A DNA stretch of 64,000 nt from Nocardia rhizosphaerihabitans (GCF_014646295.1 NZ_BMNE01000004.1:124001-188000), one strand, 5' to 3'. Counted from the first letter of the stretch, positions 42,377 to 50,858 are shown. The notes: generated from the sequence alone by a model not told the origin. Program-made: numbers and translations.

Positions 42377-43537
42377 TCAGTGGGCCTCGGACGCGGACTC
42401 GACGGTCAGCGCCGAGATCGCCTCGATCCGGGCGACGGCGTCGGTGACGATCCCGTCGATCAGCTCGGCCACGGTCGGCAGGCTGTCGATGATGCCGGTG
42501 ACCTGGCCCGCGGGCAGCACGCCCGCATCCGTGCGGCCCTCGACGAGACCGGCCTTGGTCAGCATCGCCGAGTTCGCGGCCATCACGACCTGGGACCAGC
42601 TGAGGTCCTTGGTCTTGCGCATCGCCAGGCCGTCGCGCATCAGCGTCGACCACTTCATGCCGGTCATGGATTTGAACTTGGCCGCGTTGCCGACCGCCGC
42701 GGACAGGCCGCGCCAGCCGCCGGAATGCTCCAGCTTCTCGACCAGTTCGGTGTTCAGCATCCGGTGCGGCATGCCGTCGACCTTCACCGAGACCACCGTG
42801 TCCTGCAGACCGCGCGCCAGGTACTCCTGCTTCACGGCCTCCGGGACGGTGCTCTCCTGGGTCAGCAGGAAGCGGGTGCCCATGGCGACGCCTGCCGCAC
42901 CGTAGGACAGCGCGGCGGCCAGGCCGCGACCGTCGAAGAAACCGCCCGCCGCGACCACCGGGATGTCGACCGCGTCGAGCACCGAGGGCAGCAGCAGCGT
43001 CGTGGCGACCGGGCCGGTGTGCCCACCGCCCTCGCCGCCCTGCACGATCACCGCGTCGGCGCCCCAGGAGGCCACCTTCACCGCGTGCTTGGCCGCGCCG
43101 ATCGACGGAACCACCACGACACCGGCGTCTTTGAGCTTGGCGATGAGGTCCTGCTTCGGCGCGAGCGCGAAGGAGGCGACCCGCACCTGCTCCCGGATGA
43201 GCAGCTCGATGCGCTCGGTGGCATCGGTCGCGTCGGCACGGATGTTCACGCCGAACGGCTTGTCGGTGAGCGACTTGGTCTTGGCGATCGCCGCCTCGAG
43301 CTCCTCGAAGGTCATCGTGGCCGAGGCCAGGATGCCGAGCCCGCCCGCGTTGGCCGTGGCCGCGACCAAGCGCGGACCGGCGACCCAGCCCATGCCGGTC
43401 TGCACGACCGGATGCTCGATCCCGACCAGCTCGGTCAGCGGAGTCCGCAGCCGCGCGCGCACGCTGTCTCCTCTCGGCGTGCTCGGGCGGCCTGCGTGGT
43501 TACGCTCCGCTGCCGCCTCCGGCCGCTGACCGCTCAC
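42377..43537 (-). CDS. ipdC: IpdC: FMN-dependent flavoenzyme of ring D opening
   Basis: A 386-residue 2-nitropropane dioxygenase/enoyl-reductase-type TIM barrel: VGIEHPVVQTGMGWVAGPRLVAATANAGGLGILAS, NIRADA, GGEGGGHTGP and AAGGFFDGRGLAAALSYGAAGVAMGTRFLLTQEST. IpdC (Rv3553, 355 residues) acts on HIP-CoA intermediates before EchA20. The GTG at 43537 overlaps the ipdB stop. A shorter start near VRARLRTPLTELVG would match the M. tuberculosis N-terminus better. Confidence 0.9.
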   Translation of the reverse strand: MSGQRPEAAAERNHAGRPSTPRGDSVRARLRTPLTELVGIEHPVVQTGMGWVAGPRLVAATANAGGLGILASATMTFEELEAAIAKTKSLTDKPFGVNIRADATDATERIELLIREQVRVASFALAPKQDLIAKLKDAGVVVVPSIGAAKHAVKVASWGADAVIVQGGEGGGHTGPVATTLLLPSVLDAVDIPVVAAGGFFDGRGLAAALSYGAAGVAMGTRFLLTQESTVPEAVKQEYLARGLQDTVVSVKVDGMPHRMLNTELVEKLEHSGGWRGLSAAVGNAAKFKSMTGMKWSTLMRDGLAMRKTKDLSWSQVVMAANSAMLTKAGLVEGRTDAGVLPAGQVTGIIDSLPTVAELIDGIVTDAVARIEAISALTVESASEAH

Positions 43538-44334
43538 GCCGCCACTTCCTTCTCCCGGAAACCCTTGGGATCGAGCACGGTTCGGATGATCCGCAGCTCT
43601 TCCTCGGTGGGCAGCCTGGTCTCGCCCGCGGTGCCGAGCTCGGCGACCTCGAAGGAGGTGTTCTCGGCGACCTCGTCGGCGCTCACGCCCGGATGCAGCG
43701 ACAGCGCGCGCAGGGTGTGGTCGGGACCGTTGAAGTCGAACACGCCCAGGTTGGTCACCACCCGGTGCAGGTGGTGGAAGCGGTAGGCCGGGTTCTCGGG
43801 ATCGATACGGTCGTAACCGATTCCGGAGATGATGTCGACCTGATCGACGAACACCCGCTTGTTGTGCCGGGGCACGAAGTAGCTGGTGGCGTGGTTGATG
43901 GTGTTGCCCGGCGCGCCGCGCACACCGAACATCTGCCGGGTCGGCTGCTGCAGCGGACCGAAGGCCGACAGGTTCTGGTTGCCGAACCGGTCGATCTGGT
44001 TGGCGCCCATCACCACGTGCCGACGGCCGGAGGCGACCACGTCGAACACCTTGGAGAACGGAATCCAGCCCTCCACCGGCGCTTTCGCGCCGATCGCCGG
44101 AACCTCGGCGAAGAACAGCGCCTCGCCGTCGGACAGCAGCAGATCGGGCTCGAAGGTGAGCCGGGCCAGCCGGGCGCCGATGGTGGTGACCGTCGACATC
44201 GGGCTCGCCATGATCTCACCGGCTCCGCGGAAGATCTCCGCGGCGGCGACGACGCAGATTTCAGCACGGGTAATGCGCCCGCCCGTCTCCCGGCCGCCAC
44301 CCCTCACGGAATCGCCTAGCGATGCTGTACTCAT
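43534..44334 (-). CDS. ipdB: IpdB: beta subunit of ring C hydrolase
   Basis: A 266-residue CoA-transferase-fold beta subunit: TRAEICVVAAAEIFRGAGEIMASPMSTVTTIGARLARLTFEPDLLLSDGEA and VVMGANQIDRFGNQNLSAFG. IpdAB resembles class I CoA-transferases but hydrolyses a C-C bond in ring C (COCHEA-CoA). The ATG at 44334 overlaps the ipdA stop. The first 20 residues are longer than in Rv3552. Confidence 0.92.
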   Translation of the reverse strand: MSTASLGDSVRGGGRETGGRITRAEICVVAAAEIFRGAGEIMASPMSTVTTIGARLARLTFEPDLLLSDGEALFFAEVPAIGAKAPVEGWIPFSKVFDVVASGRRHVVMGANQIDRFGNQNLSAFGPLQQPTRQMFGVRGAPGNTINHATSYFVPRHNKRVFVDQVDIISGIGYDRIDPENPAYRFHHLHRVVTNLGVFDFNGPDHTLRALSLHPGVSADEVAENTSFEVAELGTAGETRLPTEEELRIIRTVLDPKGFREKEVAA

Positions 44335-45209
44335 TTCTGCTCCTCGGCGAAAGCGTGGACGGCGGACTGGTATTCGGCTTCGGAGACATCCAGGTAGCGA
44401 GCCTTGAACTCGGCCCACGACTCGGGAGTCGCCGCGGCGGCCACATAGTGCTTCTGGAACTTCTCGTCGCGGCCGTAGCTGCCGGAGAAGGTGAAGTGCG
44501 CGCCACCGGGCGACTCGACGACACCGTCGACCAGCATCCGGTTGAGGATGATCGACTGCTGCGGAACGGCTTTCACCAGTTCCTCGGTCTCGACCAGGCG
44601 ATCCACCGAGACGTAGCGCCGCTCGGCGGCCAGGCAGTACAGGTCGTCGAAGTACGGGTCGACGCCGGTGTAGGCGGCATTGCCGTGCTTGTCGGCCAGA
44701 TCCAGGTGCACGAAGGAAGCGTCGAGGTTCAGCGCGGGCATCGCCACGAGCGTCTCGGTCTTGCCGTCGGCGGCCGGGTAGGGTGACTGGATCGTCTTCA
44801 GCTCGCCTTCCCAGAAGTCGATCACCGACGACCCGAGACCGGCCCGGATCGGCAGGAACGGCAGCCGGGCCGCCGCGGCCTGCAGGCCGCACTTGACCAT
44901 GCCCTCGTCCATCTCGCGCACGGTGATCGCGCCCTCGGTGCGCGCCTTGGCGAACCACGGATCGTAGAAGGGCGCCGAATCCAGCGAGACGAACCCGTAG
45001 TACGCCTTGCGCACCTTGCCCGCCGAGCACAGCAGACCCAGATCGGGGCCACCGTAGGTGACCACGGTCAGGTCGGTGACATCGGAGCGCAGCAGCGCGC
45101 GCACCAGCGCCATCGGCTTGCGCCGGGAACCCCAGCCGCCGATGCCGATGGTCATGCCGCTGCGCAGCTCGCCGACGACCTCGTCGAGCGTCATTCTCTT
45201 GTCGCGCAT
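44331..45209 (-). CDS. ipdA: IpdA: alpha subunit of ring C hydrolase
   Basis: A 292-residue alpha subunit, the same length as Rv3551. It has the CoA-transferase-like GMTIGIGGWGSRRKPMALVRALL, then TYGGPDLGLLCSAGKVRKAYYGFVSLD and an acidic segment TVREMDEGMVKCGLQAAA. It lies five bases after echA20 and is translationally coupled to ipdB. Confidence 0.93.
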   Translation of the reverse strand: MRDKRMTLDEVVGELRSGMTIGIGGWGSRRKPMALVRALLRSDVTDLTVVTYGGPDLGLLCSAGKVRKAYYGFVSLDSAPFYDPWFAKARTEGAITVREMDEGMVKCGLQAAAARLPFLPIRAGLGSSVIDFWEGELKTIQSPYPAADGKTETLVAMPALNLDASFVHLDLADKHGNAAYTGVDPYFDDLYCLAAERRYVSVDRLVETEELVKAVPQQSIILNRMLVDGVVESPGGAHFTFSGSYGRDEKFQKHYVAAAATPESWAEFKARYLDVSEAEYQSAVHAFAEEQK

Positions 45210-45214
45210 GGCGT

Positions 45215-45979
45215 CTACTTCTCCTTCTTCTGCGCGGCGAGATCGTCGTCGAAACGCGCCCTGATCTCGTCGGCGACACCGGCGAGGTTGAGCTCCATGG
45301 TGAAGCCCTGCTCGTAGCGGTAGGAGCGGTGCACGTCCTGCACGTCGATGCCGTTGAGCGCGCGCTTGGCGGCCCGGATCACGCGGCCGTCCTTGTTCGC
45401 GATGTTCTTGGCGACCTCCATGGCCGCGGCGTCGAGTTCGGCGCGCGGCACCACCTGGTACACCGAGCCGAAGTGGTGCAGCTGCTGGGCGGTGAGCTTG
45501 CCCGCGGTGTAGAACATGGTCCGCATCAGGTGCTGGGGGACCAGTCGCGCCAGGTGGGTGGCCGCGCCGAGCGCGCCGCGGTCCACCTCGGGCAGGCCGA
45601 AGGTGGCGTCGTCGGAGGCGACGATGACATCGGAGTTGCCGACCAGCCCGATGCCGCCGCCGAGGCAGAAGCCGTTGACGGCGGTGACAACGGGTACCTG
45701 GCAGTCGTAGACGGCCGCGAAGGCCTCGAAGCAGCCGTGGTTGGCGCGGATCAGCGCGGTGTGGCCGGTGTCGGCGTTCATCTCCTTGATGTCGACGCCG
45801 GCGTTGAAGCCGCGGCCCTCGGCCCGCAGCACCACCACCCGGGTCTCCGGATTACGGCCTGCCTCCCGGATCGCGTCGGCCAGGGCAAACCAGCCGTCGG
45901 ACGGCAGTGCGTTGACCGGCGGGTAGTCGACTGTGACGACTTCGACGCCCTCGGTTTCGGTGTGACGGTTTATCCCCAT
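45215..45979 (-). CDS. echA20: EchA20: crotonase-fold ring D hydrolase
   Basis: A 254-residue crotonase with GRGFNAGVDIKEMN and VNGFCLGGGIGLVGNSDVIVASDDATFGLPEVDRGALGAA oxyanion segments. In M. tuberculosis EchA20 opens ring D of HIEC-CoA. The ATG at 45979 is preferred; the in-frame extension to 46030 would run into the KstR2 operator. First gene of echA20-ipdABC. Its leader contains a small hairpin with a UUCG loop (46002-46017). Confidence 0.9.
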   Translation of the reverse strand: MGINRHTETEGVEVVTVDYPPVNALPSDGWFALADAIREAGRNPETRVVVLRAEGRGFNAGVDIKEMNADTGHTALIRANHGCFEAFAAVYDCQVPVVTAVNGFCLGGGIGLVGNSDVIVASDDATFGLPEVDRGALGAATHLARLVPQHLMRTMFYTAGKLTAQQLHHFGSVYQVVPRAELDAAAMEVAKNIANKDGRVIRAAKRALNGIDVQDVHRSYRYEQGFTMELNLAGVADEIRARFDDDLAAQKKEK

Positions 45980-46023
45980 CGCAAAGTCCCATCGTGCGCG
46001 ACTCGGGCGAACCCGAGACAAAG

Positions 46024-46039
46024 CAAGCAATTGCTTGGT
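46024..46039. promoter_or_regulatory. KstR2 operator (echA20 / SDR operon)
   Basis: CAAGCAATTGCTTG is a perfect 14-bp palindrome within AGCAATTGCTTGGT, one base from the KstR2 consensus. It overlaps by one base a TAGGTT box (46039-46044) located six bases before the GTG of the plus-strand SDR. It also controls echA20 on the other side. Confidence 0.85.
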
Positions 46040-46050
46040 AGGTTAGCACG

Positions 46051-46827
46051 GTGGCTGTAGAAATCGACCTTTCCGAGCAGATCGTTCTGGTGACCGGCGG
46101 CGTCCGCGGTGTCGGCGCAGGCATCAGCCGGGCCTTCCTCGCCGCGGGCGCGACGGTGCTGACCTGCGCGCGCAGGCCCGCGGACGAACCGATCACGGTG
46201 GGGGACCGCAGCACCGAACACCTCACCTGCGATGTGCGCGACGTCGACGCGGTGGCGGCGATGTTCGCCGAGATCCTGGCCGGACACGGCCGGATCGACC
46301 ACGTGGTGAACAACGCGGGCGGCGCGCCCTTCGCGATGGCCGATGCCGCGAGCCCCAAGTTCCACGCCAAGATCGTGGAGCTGAATCTGCTCGCGCCCCT
46401 GCTGATCTCGCAGCAGGCCAACGCGGTGATGCAGAAGCAGGACGCGGGCGGCTCGATCGTGATGATCACCAGCGTCAGCGGGCACCGCCCCTCGCCCGGT
46501 ACCGCTGCCTACGGCGCGGCCAAGGCGGGCCTGGACAACCTGGCCTCCTCGCTGGCCGTCGAATGGGCGCCGAAGGTCCGGCTGAACTCCGTCGTCGTCG
46601 GCCCGGTCGAGACCGAACTCAGCCATCTGCACTACGGCGACGCCGACGGTGTGGCCGCGGTCGCCAAGACCGTGCCGATGGGCAGGCTGGCCAGCCCCGC
46701 CGACGTCGGCAGCGCCGCGCTGTTCCTCGCCTCACCCCTGGCCGCGCACATCAGCGGCGCCACCCTGCTCGTCCACGGCGGCGGCGAACGCCCGGCCTTC
46801 CTGGACGCCGCCACCGCCAACCACTAA
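46051..46827 (+). CDS. SDR oxidoreductase, Rv3549c-like
   Basis: A 258-residue SDR with the cofactor motif VTGGVRGVGAGIS (about 13-25), NNAGG, Ser in ITSVSGHRPSPGTAAYGAAKAG and the terminal GATLLVHGGGERPAFLDA. Rv3549c lies divergent from echA20 in M. tuberculosis and belongs to the KstR2 regulon. The substrate, presumably a CoA ester from ring C/D breakdown, has not been assigned here. GTG start, predicted leaderless. Confidence 0.85.
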   Translation: MAVEIDLSEQIVLVTGGVRGVGAGISRAFLAAGATVLTCARRPADEPITVGDRSTEHLTCDVRDVDAVAAMFAEILAGHGRIDHVVNNAGGAPFAMADAASPKFHAKIVELNLLAPLLISQQANAVMQKQDAGGSIVMITSVSGHRPSPGTAAYGAAKAGLDNLASSLAVEWAPKVRLNSVVVGPVETELSHLHYGDADGVAAVAKTVPMGRLASPADVGSAALFLASPLAAHISGATLLVHGGGERPAFLDAATANH

Positions 46828-46846
46828 TCCCTACCCGACCACCACG

Positions 46847-46934
46847 GTTTTCGGCCGCCTCGCATCCGAGGGGCGAGACGGAACGCCGAAGGCGCAGTAT
46901 CGCCCCTCGGATGCGAGGTCACGAGGCCGAAAAC
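46847..46934. repeat. Large inverted repeat within the SDR operon
   Basis: A 19-bp perfect stem (46858-46876 pairs with 46900-46918) is extended by a second 9-bp stem TTTTCGGCC / GGCCGAAAA (46848-46856 with 46925-46933) across a small asymmetric bulge. The loop is 23 bases and itself contains CGCCGAAGGCG. It occupies the 143-bp gap between two same-strand SDR genes and would form a very stable RNA hairpin. Confidence 0.8.
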
Positions 46935-46970
46935 CCGCGGCACCAGCCGCCAGAGATACAGGAGCTTCCT

Positions 46971-47885
46971 ATGGACGACCAGCAGTTGATCTGCGCGGGC
47001 CGCACCGTCATCGTCACCGGCGCGGGCCGGGGGATCGGCCGCGCGCACGCGCTCGCCTTCGCCGCCGCGGGCGCGCGCGTGGTGGTCAACGACGTCGGCA
47101 CCGCGCTCGACGGCGCCGAGACCACCGAGACCCCGGCCCAGCAGGTCGTCGACGAGATCGTCGCCGCCGGTGGCGAGGCCGTCGCCAACTACGACGACGT
47201 CGCCGACTGGGAGGGCGCCCGGCGCCTGATCCGCCAGGCCGTCGACACCTTCGGTGGCCTCGACGTGCTGGTGAACAATGCCGGTTTCGTGCGCGATCGG
47301 ATGCTGGTCAACCTGGGCGAGGACGAGTGGGACGCGGTGGTCCGCGTGCACCTCAAGGGCCACTTCGCCACCATGCGGCACGCGGCCGAGTACTGGCGCG
47401 GTGAGTCGAAGGCGGGCCGTCCGGTCGATGCCCGCGTCATCAACACCAGCTCCGGCGCCGGTCTGCAGGGCAGCGTCGGCCAGGGCAACTACGGCGCGGC
47501 CAAGGCGGGCATCGCCGGTCTCACCCTCACCGCCTCGGCCGAGTTCGGCCGCTACGGCGTCACGGTGAACGCGATCGCGCCCGCCGCCCGCACCCGGATG
47601 ACCGAGACGGTCTTCGCCGAGACCATGGCCGCCCCCGATTCCGGCTTCGACGCGATGGCGCCGGAGAACATCTCCCCGCTCGTCGTGTGGCTCGGCAGCA
47701 CCGAGTCGGCCGGGGTGACCGGCCGGATGTTCGAGGTCGAGGGCGGAAAGGTGGCGCTCGCGCAGGGCTGGCGCCACGGCGCTCCGGTCGACCGCGGCGC
47801 CCGCTGGAACCCGGCCGAGCTCGGTCCGGTCGTGGCCGAACTGATCGAGAAGAGCGTCGAGCCGGAACCGGTGTACGGCGCATAG
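46971..47885 (+). CDS. SDR oxidoreductase, Rv3548c-like
   Basis: A 304-residue SDR, the same length as Rv3548c. It has VTGAGRGIGRAHALAFAAAGARVVVNDVGT (about 15-44), NNAGFVRDRM, Ser in NTSSGAGLQGSVGQGNYGAAKAG and a C-terminal extension WRHGAPVDRGARWNPAELGPVVAELI, as in multifunctional enzyme-type 3-hydroxyacyl-CoA dehydrogenases. It follows the Rv3549c-like gene and probably shares its KstR2 promoter, although the long hairpin between them may alter read-through. Confidence 0.86.
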   Translation: MDDQQLICAGRTVIVTGAGRGIGRAHALAFAAAGARVVVNDVGTALDGAETTETPAQQVVDEIVAAGGEAVANYDDVADWEGARRLIRQAVDTFGGLDVLVNNAGFVRDRMLVNLGEDEWDAVVRVHLKGHFATMRHAAEYWRGESKAGRPVDARVINTSSGAGLQGSVGQGNYGAAKAGIAGLTLTASAEFGRYGVTVNAIAPAARTRMTETVFAETMAAPDSGFDAMAPENISPLVVWLGSTESAGVTGRMFEVEGGKVALAQGWRHGAPVDRGARWNPAELGPVVAELIEKSVEPEPVYGA

Positions 47886-47896
47886 CAAACCCATAG

Positions 47897-47932
47897 AGCG
47901 CAGGCCGCGGAAACTCCCCGGCCTGCGCTTTT
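47897..47932 (+). terminator. Terminator of the SDR operon
   Basis: An 11-bp perfect stem AGCGCAGGCCG / CGGCCTGCGCT with an 11-base loop, then TTTT. It lies 12 bases after the stop. Confidence 0.85.
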
Positions 47933-48085
47933 GCCATGTCACGAGCGTTAAGGGGGCTGGACGACTCTTGCTCTCTCCTGCGTGGAAGCAACGGTGGGTT
48001 TACCATGGGCTACTGTTCGTCGATCCCGGAATGTGTCGCGACCGGGGGTATTGCTGCGCTGAATAGCTAAGGGGATGACAAGCGC

Positions 48086-49288
48086 ATGGCCGTTGGTCGC
48101 ATCTTGCGCGTACTTGCCGCTGCGAGCGTGCTGGCCGGTTCTGCTCTGCTCGGGCCGGCTCTCGCCACAGCCGCACCGGAAAAACCATCGACTCCCGCTG
48201 CTCAGGCGCCAGGGAGCGGAAGCAGTGGACAGGGGAACAACGGTCAGAACAACGGCGGCCAGGACAACGGCAAGCCCGGCCCCGAGCTGAGGCTGCCCAG
48301 CGGCTCCGGTGACGGCGGCCAGGGCGACAACGGCCAGACCCCCGCCGATACCCAGCACCCCGCGGGCGCGCCCGTAGCCGGTGACGGCGAGTGGCAGCCG
48401 CTGAACATCCCCGGCCAGTCCACGCATGACGTTCCGAAGAAGGAAGTCAACGGCTCCGGTTCCGCCTCGGGCTCCGCTGCCGCCGGTTCGGCCGCCGCGG
48501 GCGCGGGTTCGGCCGCCGCTGGCGCTGTCCTCGGTACCGGCTCCGCGGGTCTCGGCCTGCTGCTCGGCACCGGCTCGGCCGGCGTCGGCGCCATCCTCGG
48601 TACCGGTTCGGCTGGTATCGCGGCAGTCCTCGGCACGGGTTCGGCCGGCGCCGCAGGCGTCCTCGCGACCGGTTCGGCAGGTGCGGCGGCAGTGCTCGGC
48701 ACCGGCTCGGCCGCGGTCGGTTCGGCCGCCGCGGGCACCGGTTCCGCGGCCCTCGGCTTGGGCTCCGCAGTCCTCGGAACCGGTTCTGCCGCAGTGGGTT
48801 CCGCGGCTGTCGGCTCAGCTGCCGTCGGTTCCGCAGGTACGGGTTCGGCCGCGGTCGGCTCGGCCGCCGTCGGTTCCGCCGCGGTGGGCTCGGCCTCGCC
48901 GCTGCTCCTGCTGCTGATCCCGATCCCCTCCGCCCCGGCAGCGCCCGCCTTGCCGTCGATCGCGATTCCGCCCGCGCCCTCGTCGCCCGCTGTGCCGAAT
49001 GTAGCTGTAGCAGCACCGGTTCCGGCAGCTACACCGCCCGCTGTCGCGGCTCCCGCCGCGCCGCCCGCCGCCGCCGCGCCCGCCCCGGCGGCCGCGCCGA
49101 ATCACGCGTTCAAGCCGACCAGCGACAACAGCGGCCTGCCCGAACCGGAACTGCTGTCGGTGATCGGCGGCCTGATCGCGTTGGCGCTGGCCGGTACCGG
49201 CTCGGGCGCAGTGAGTTTCCAAGGTGCCGCGGCAGCCCAAGCCCGGGTGAACGCGGCGCGTGCCGAGTTCTTCGGACCGAGGTCGTGA
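48086..49288 (+). CDS. Secreted/anchored Gly-Ser-Ala repeat protein
   Basis: A 400-residue low-complexity protein. A signal peptide runs 1-30 (cleavage after ALATAA). A Gly/Asn/Pro-rich segment spans about 40-120. Six 11-residue repeats of the type AVLGTGSAGLG are at 147-212, then five-residue AVGSA-type repeats to about 270. A Pro/Ala-rich stretch follows (271-335), and a C-terminal membrane segment LLSVIGGLIALALAGTG (about 353-370) ends with a short basic tail. Function is unknown; a cell-envelope surface protein is likely. The irrE-like gene starts 12 bp after it. Confidence 0.75.
   Translation: MAVGRILRVLAAASVLAGSALLGPALATAAPEKPSTPAAQAPGSGSSGQGNNGQNNGGQDNGKPGPELRLPSGSGDGGQGDNGQTPADTQHPAGAPVAGDGEWQPLNIPGQSTHDVPKKEVNGSGSASGSAAAGSAAAGAGSAAAGAVLGTGSAGLGLLLGTGSAGVGAILGTGSAGIAAVLGTGSAGAAGVLATGSAGAAAVLGTGSAAVGSAAAGTGSAALGLGSAVLGTGSAAVGSAAVGSAAVGSAGTGSAAVGSAAVGSAAVGSASPLLLLLIPIPSAPAAPALPSIAIPPAPSSPAVPNVAVAAPVPAATPPAVAAPAAPPAAAAPAPAAAPNHAFKPTSDNSGLPEPELLSVIGGLIALALAGTGSGAVSFQGAAAAQARVNAARAEFFGPRS
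48524..48898 (+). repeat. 33-bp and 15-bp coding repeats
   Basis: In-frame tandem repeats: six units of 33 bp (48524-48721), then a series of 15-bp-period units encoding AAVGS, interrupted by longer GTGSA units. They create open frames in several other phases, which are not genes. Confidence 0.8.
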
Positions 49289-49299
49289 GGGGATCTTCG

Positions 49300-49815
49300 A
49301 TGAGCAAGAGCAAGACCCGGAGCACCTCGAGGTCCTATCGCCGTGTCGCCGCCGCGGTGGACGCGGTGTGCGCGGTCGCCGCCGATTCCGACGCGACCAC
49401 CCTCGATGAGGTGGTCGCGGCGATCTCGCGCGAGCGGAAGCGCGAAATCGAGATCACCAGTGCGCAATTGGGTCCCGGCGTCTGTGGTCAGCGCCGGTTC
49501 TACCCGGAACGCGACATCATCGTCCTCGCCGACGCCCTGCCCAGCCGCGACCACACCCTCGCGCACGAACTGGGCCACATCGTCTTCGACCACGAGGGCG
49601 CGCCCGCGGTGGAGACGACGCTCGAGGTCAGCGACGACCTGATCGCCTACATGCTCAGCCAGCGCGCCCACGCGCAGATCGTCGACGACGGAGCCGACGA
49701 CCTCGCCGAGTGGGAGGCCGAGACCTTCGCGGCCATGCTCATGACCCGGCTGCGCGTGTTCAACAACCGGGGCGCAGGCGTCTCGGTCCTTCGATTCGAT
49801 GAGGCACTCGGATGA
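49300..49815 (+). CDS. ImmA/IrrE-family zinc peptidase
   Basis: A 171-residue protein with the zinc-peptidase motif HELGH (His89-Glu90-His93) and a downstream acidic motif WEAETFAAMLM that can supply the third ligand. IrrE/ImmA proteases cleave XRE-type repressors. An EspR-like XRE gene is nearby (50977-51393), which suggests a cognate pair. ATG follows AGGGGA. The stop overlaps the ATG of the next gene (ATGA). Confidence 0.85.
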   Translation: MSKSKTRSTSRSYRRVAAAVDAVCAVAADSDATTLDEVVAAISRERKREIEITSAQLGPGVCGQRRFYPERDIIVLADALPSRDHTLAHELGHIVFDHEGAPAVETTLEVSDDLIAYMLSQRAHAQIVDDGADDLAEWEAETFAAMLMTRLRVFNNRGAGVSVLRFDEALG

Positions 49816-50846
49816 CACTCTGGTTGACAGCCCTGCTGGTCTGGGTTGCCGCGGGTGCGCGAGTGGGTCGCGTGCTGGTCAAGCCGGCGACGACCGCCCG
49901 CGTCGCCATCGTCGTCGCGGTCTCCGCAGTCGCGCTCGCGGCGACCGTCGCAATTCCCGATATCGCGGTGGCGATCGACAATCTGCTGCCCGGCGGGGTG
50001 CGTAGCGGGTGGTTGTCCACCGGCATCGTGGATTCGGCGTGGATTTTGTTCACCACCGCCACCTCCGTGGTCGCCTCGGCGGCGTGGCCGGTGGTCTCGC
50101 GCCGCAATCTGCGCCAGATCGCCATGGTGGTCTACGGCATCGGCGCGCTCGCCATCGCGATCACGCTGGGGTGGTCGTTCACCTTCGGCTGGATCGTGGT
50201 CGCGCTCGGCGCGGTGTTCATCGTGGCCACCGGTCTGCGCAATCTGGACTGGACCACCCTGGGTCGCGGTATCGCGATCTACACGGCGGGAACGGCTTTG
50301 GTGGCCGTGCTCGCGGTCGCCAACGCGGGCCGCGCCTTCCAGCACGCCGAGCCGGCCCCGCCCGGCGAGCCCACCTGGGGCTGGCAGGCCTGGGAGATCG
50401 CGAGTCTGCTCATCGCGTTCGGCGCGGTGTCGATCGTGGTCGAGTTGTGGTGGCGGGCCCGGATCCTGCTGCGCCGGATCCGACCGCTGCACAAGCTGAT
50501 GGTCGGCCGCTTCCCCGATGTGGTCGCGCCGGAGCAGAACGCCACGTCGACGCAGCTCAAGGCGTCCGACCACGTGGCCCAGGTGATGGACGCGCTGTAT
50601 CTGCTCTCGGGCAGCGGCATCGTCATCCCGGCGGCGGGCGAGCCGCCCACGTCGGTCTCGGAGCGGGCCGCGGTCGTCGCCGAATGGGTGCGAGATCCGT
50701 TGGGGGACTTGTTCGTCGACGCGCGCTGGATCGCGCCGCCGCCCGGGGTCAGCCCGCGCGGCTGGGTGCTGACGATCGCGTCCGAGTACGACGCGGCGGT
50801 CGCCGCCGCGGGCGCGACGCCGAAGAGCACCGCCGCCTCGAACTGA
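49812..50846 (+). CDS. Seven-helix membrane protein, MAB_1171c-like
   Basis: A 344-residue protein with about seven membrane segments (LWLTALLVWVAAGARV, VAIVVAVSAVALAATVAI, SAWILFTTATSVVASAAW, IAMVVYGIGALAIAITLGW, FGWIVVALGAVFIVATGL, GIAIYTAGTALVAVLAVA, IASLLIAFGAVSIVVELWW). A cytoplasmic domain (about 220-344) follows: RRIRPLHKLMVGRFPDVV... VMDALYLLSG. Such proteins are found in actinobacteria beside XRE and IrrE genes. It may sense or transport an unknown signal. It is coupled to the peptidase gene. Confidence 0.8.
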   Translation: MTLWLTALLVWVAAGARVGRVLVKPATTARVAIVVAVSAVALAATVAIPDIAVAIDNLLPGGVRSGWLSTGIVDSAWILFTTATSVVASAAWPVVSRRNLRQIAMVVYGIGALAIAITLGWSFTFGWIVVALGAVFIVATGLRNLDWTTLGRGIAIYTAGTALVAVLAVANAGRAFQHAEPAPPGEPTWGWQAWEIASLLIAFGAVSIVVELWWRARILLRRIRPLHKLMVGRFPDVVAPEQNATSTQLKASDHVAQVMDALYLLSGSGIVIPAAGEPPTSVSERAAVVAEWVRDPLGDLFVDARWIAPPPGVSPRGWVLTIASEYDAAVAAAGATPKSTAASN

Positions 50847-50858
50847 GCCGAACACAGA

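Noticed and set aside
48244..49240. Additional genes in other frames of the Gly-Ser-Ala repeat gene
   Set aside because: Repeats keep all frames open. Only the annotated frame has a signal peptide and an organised anchor.
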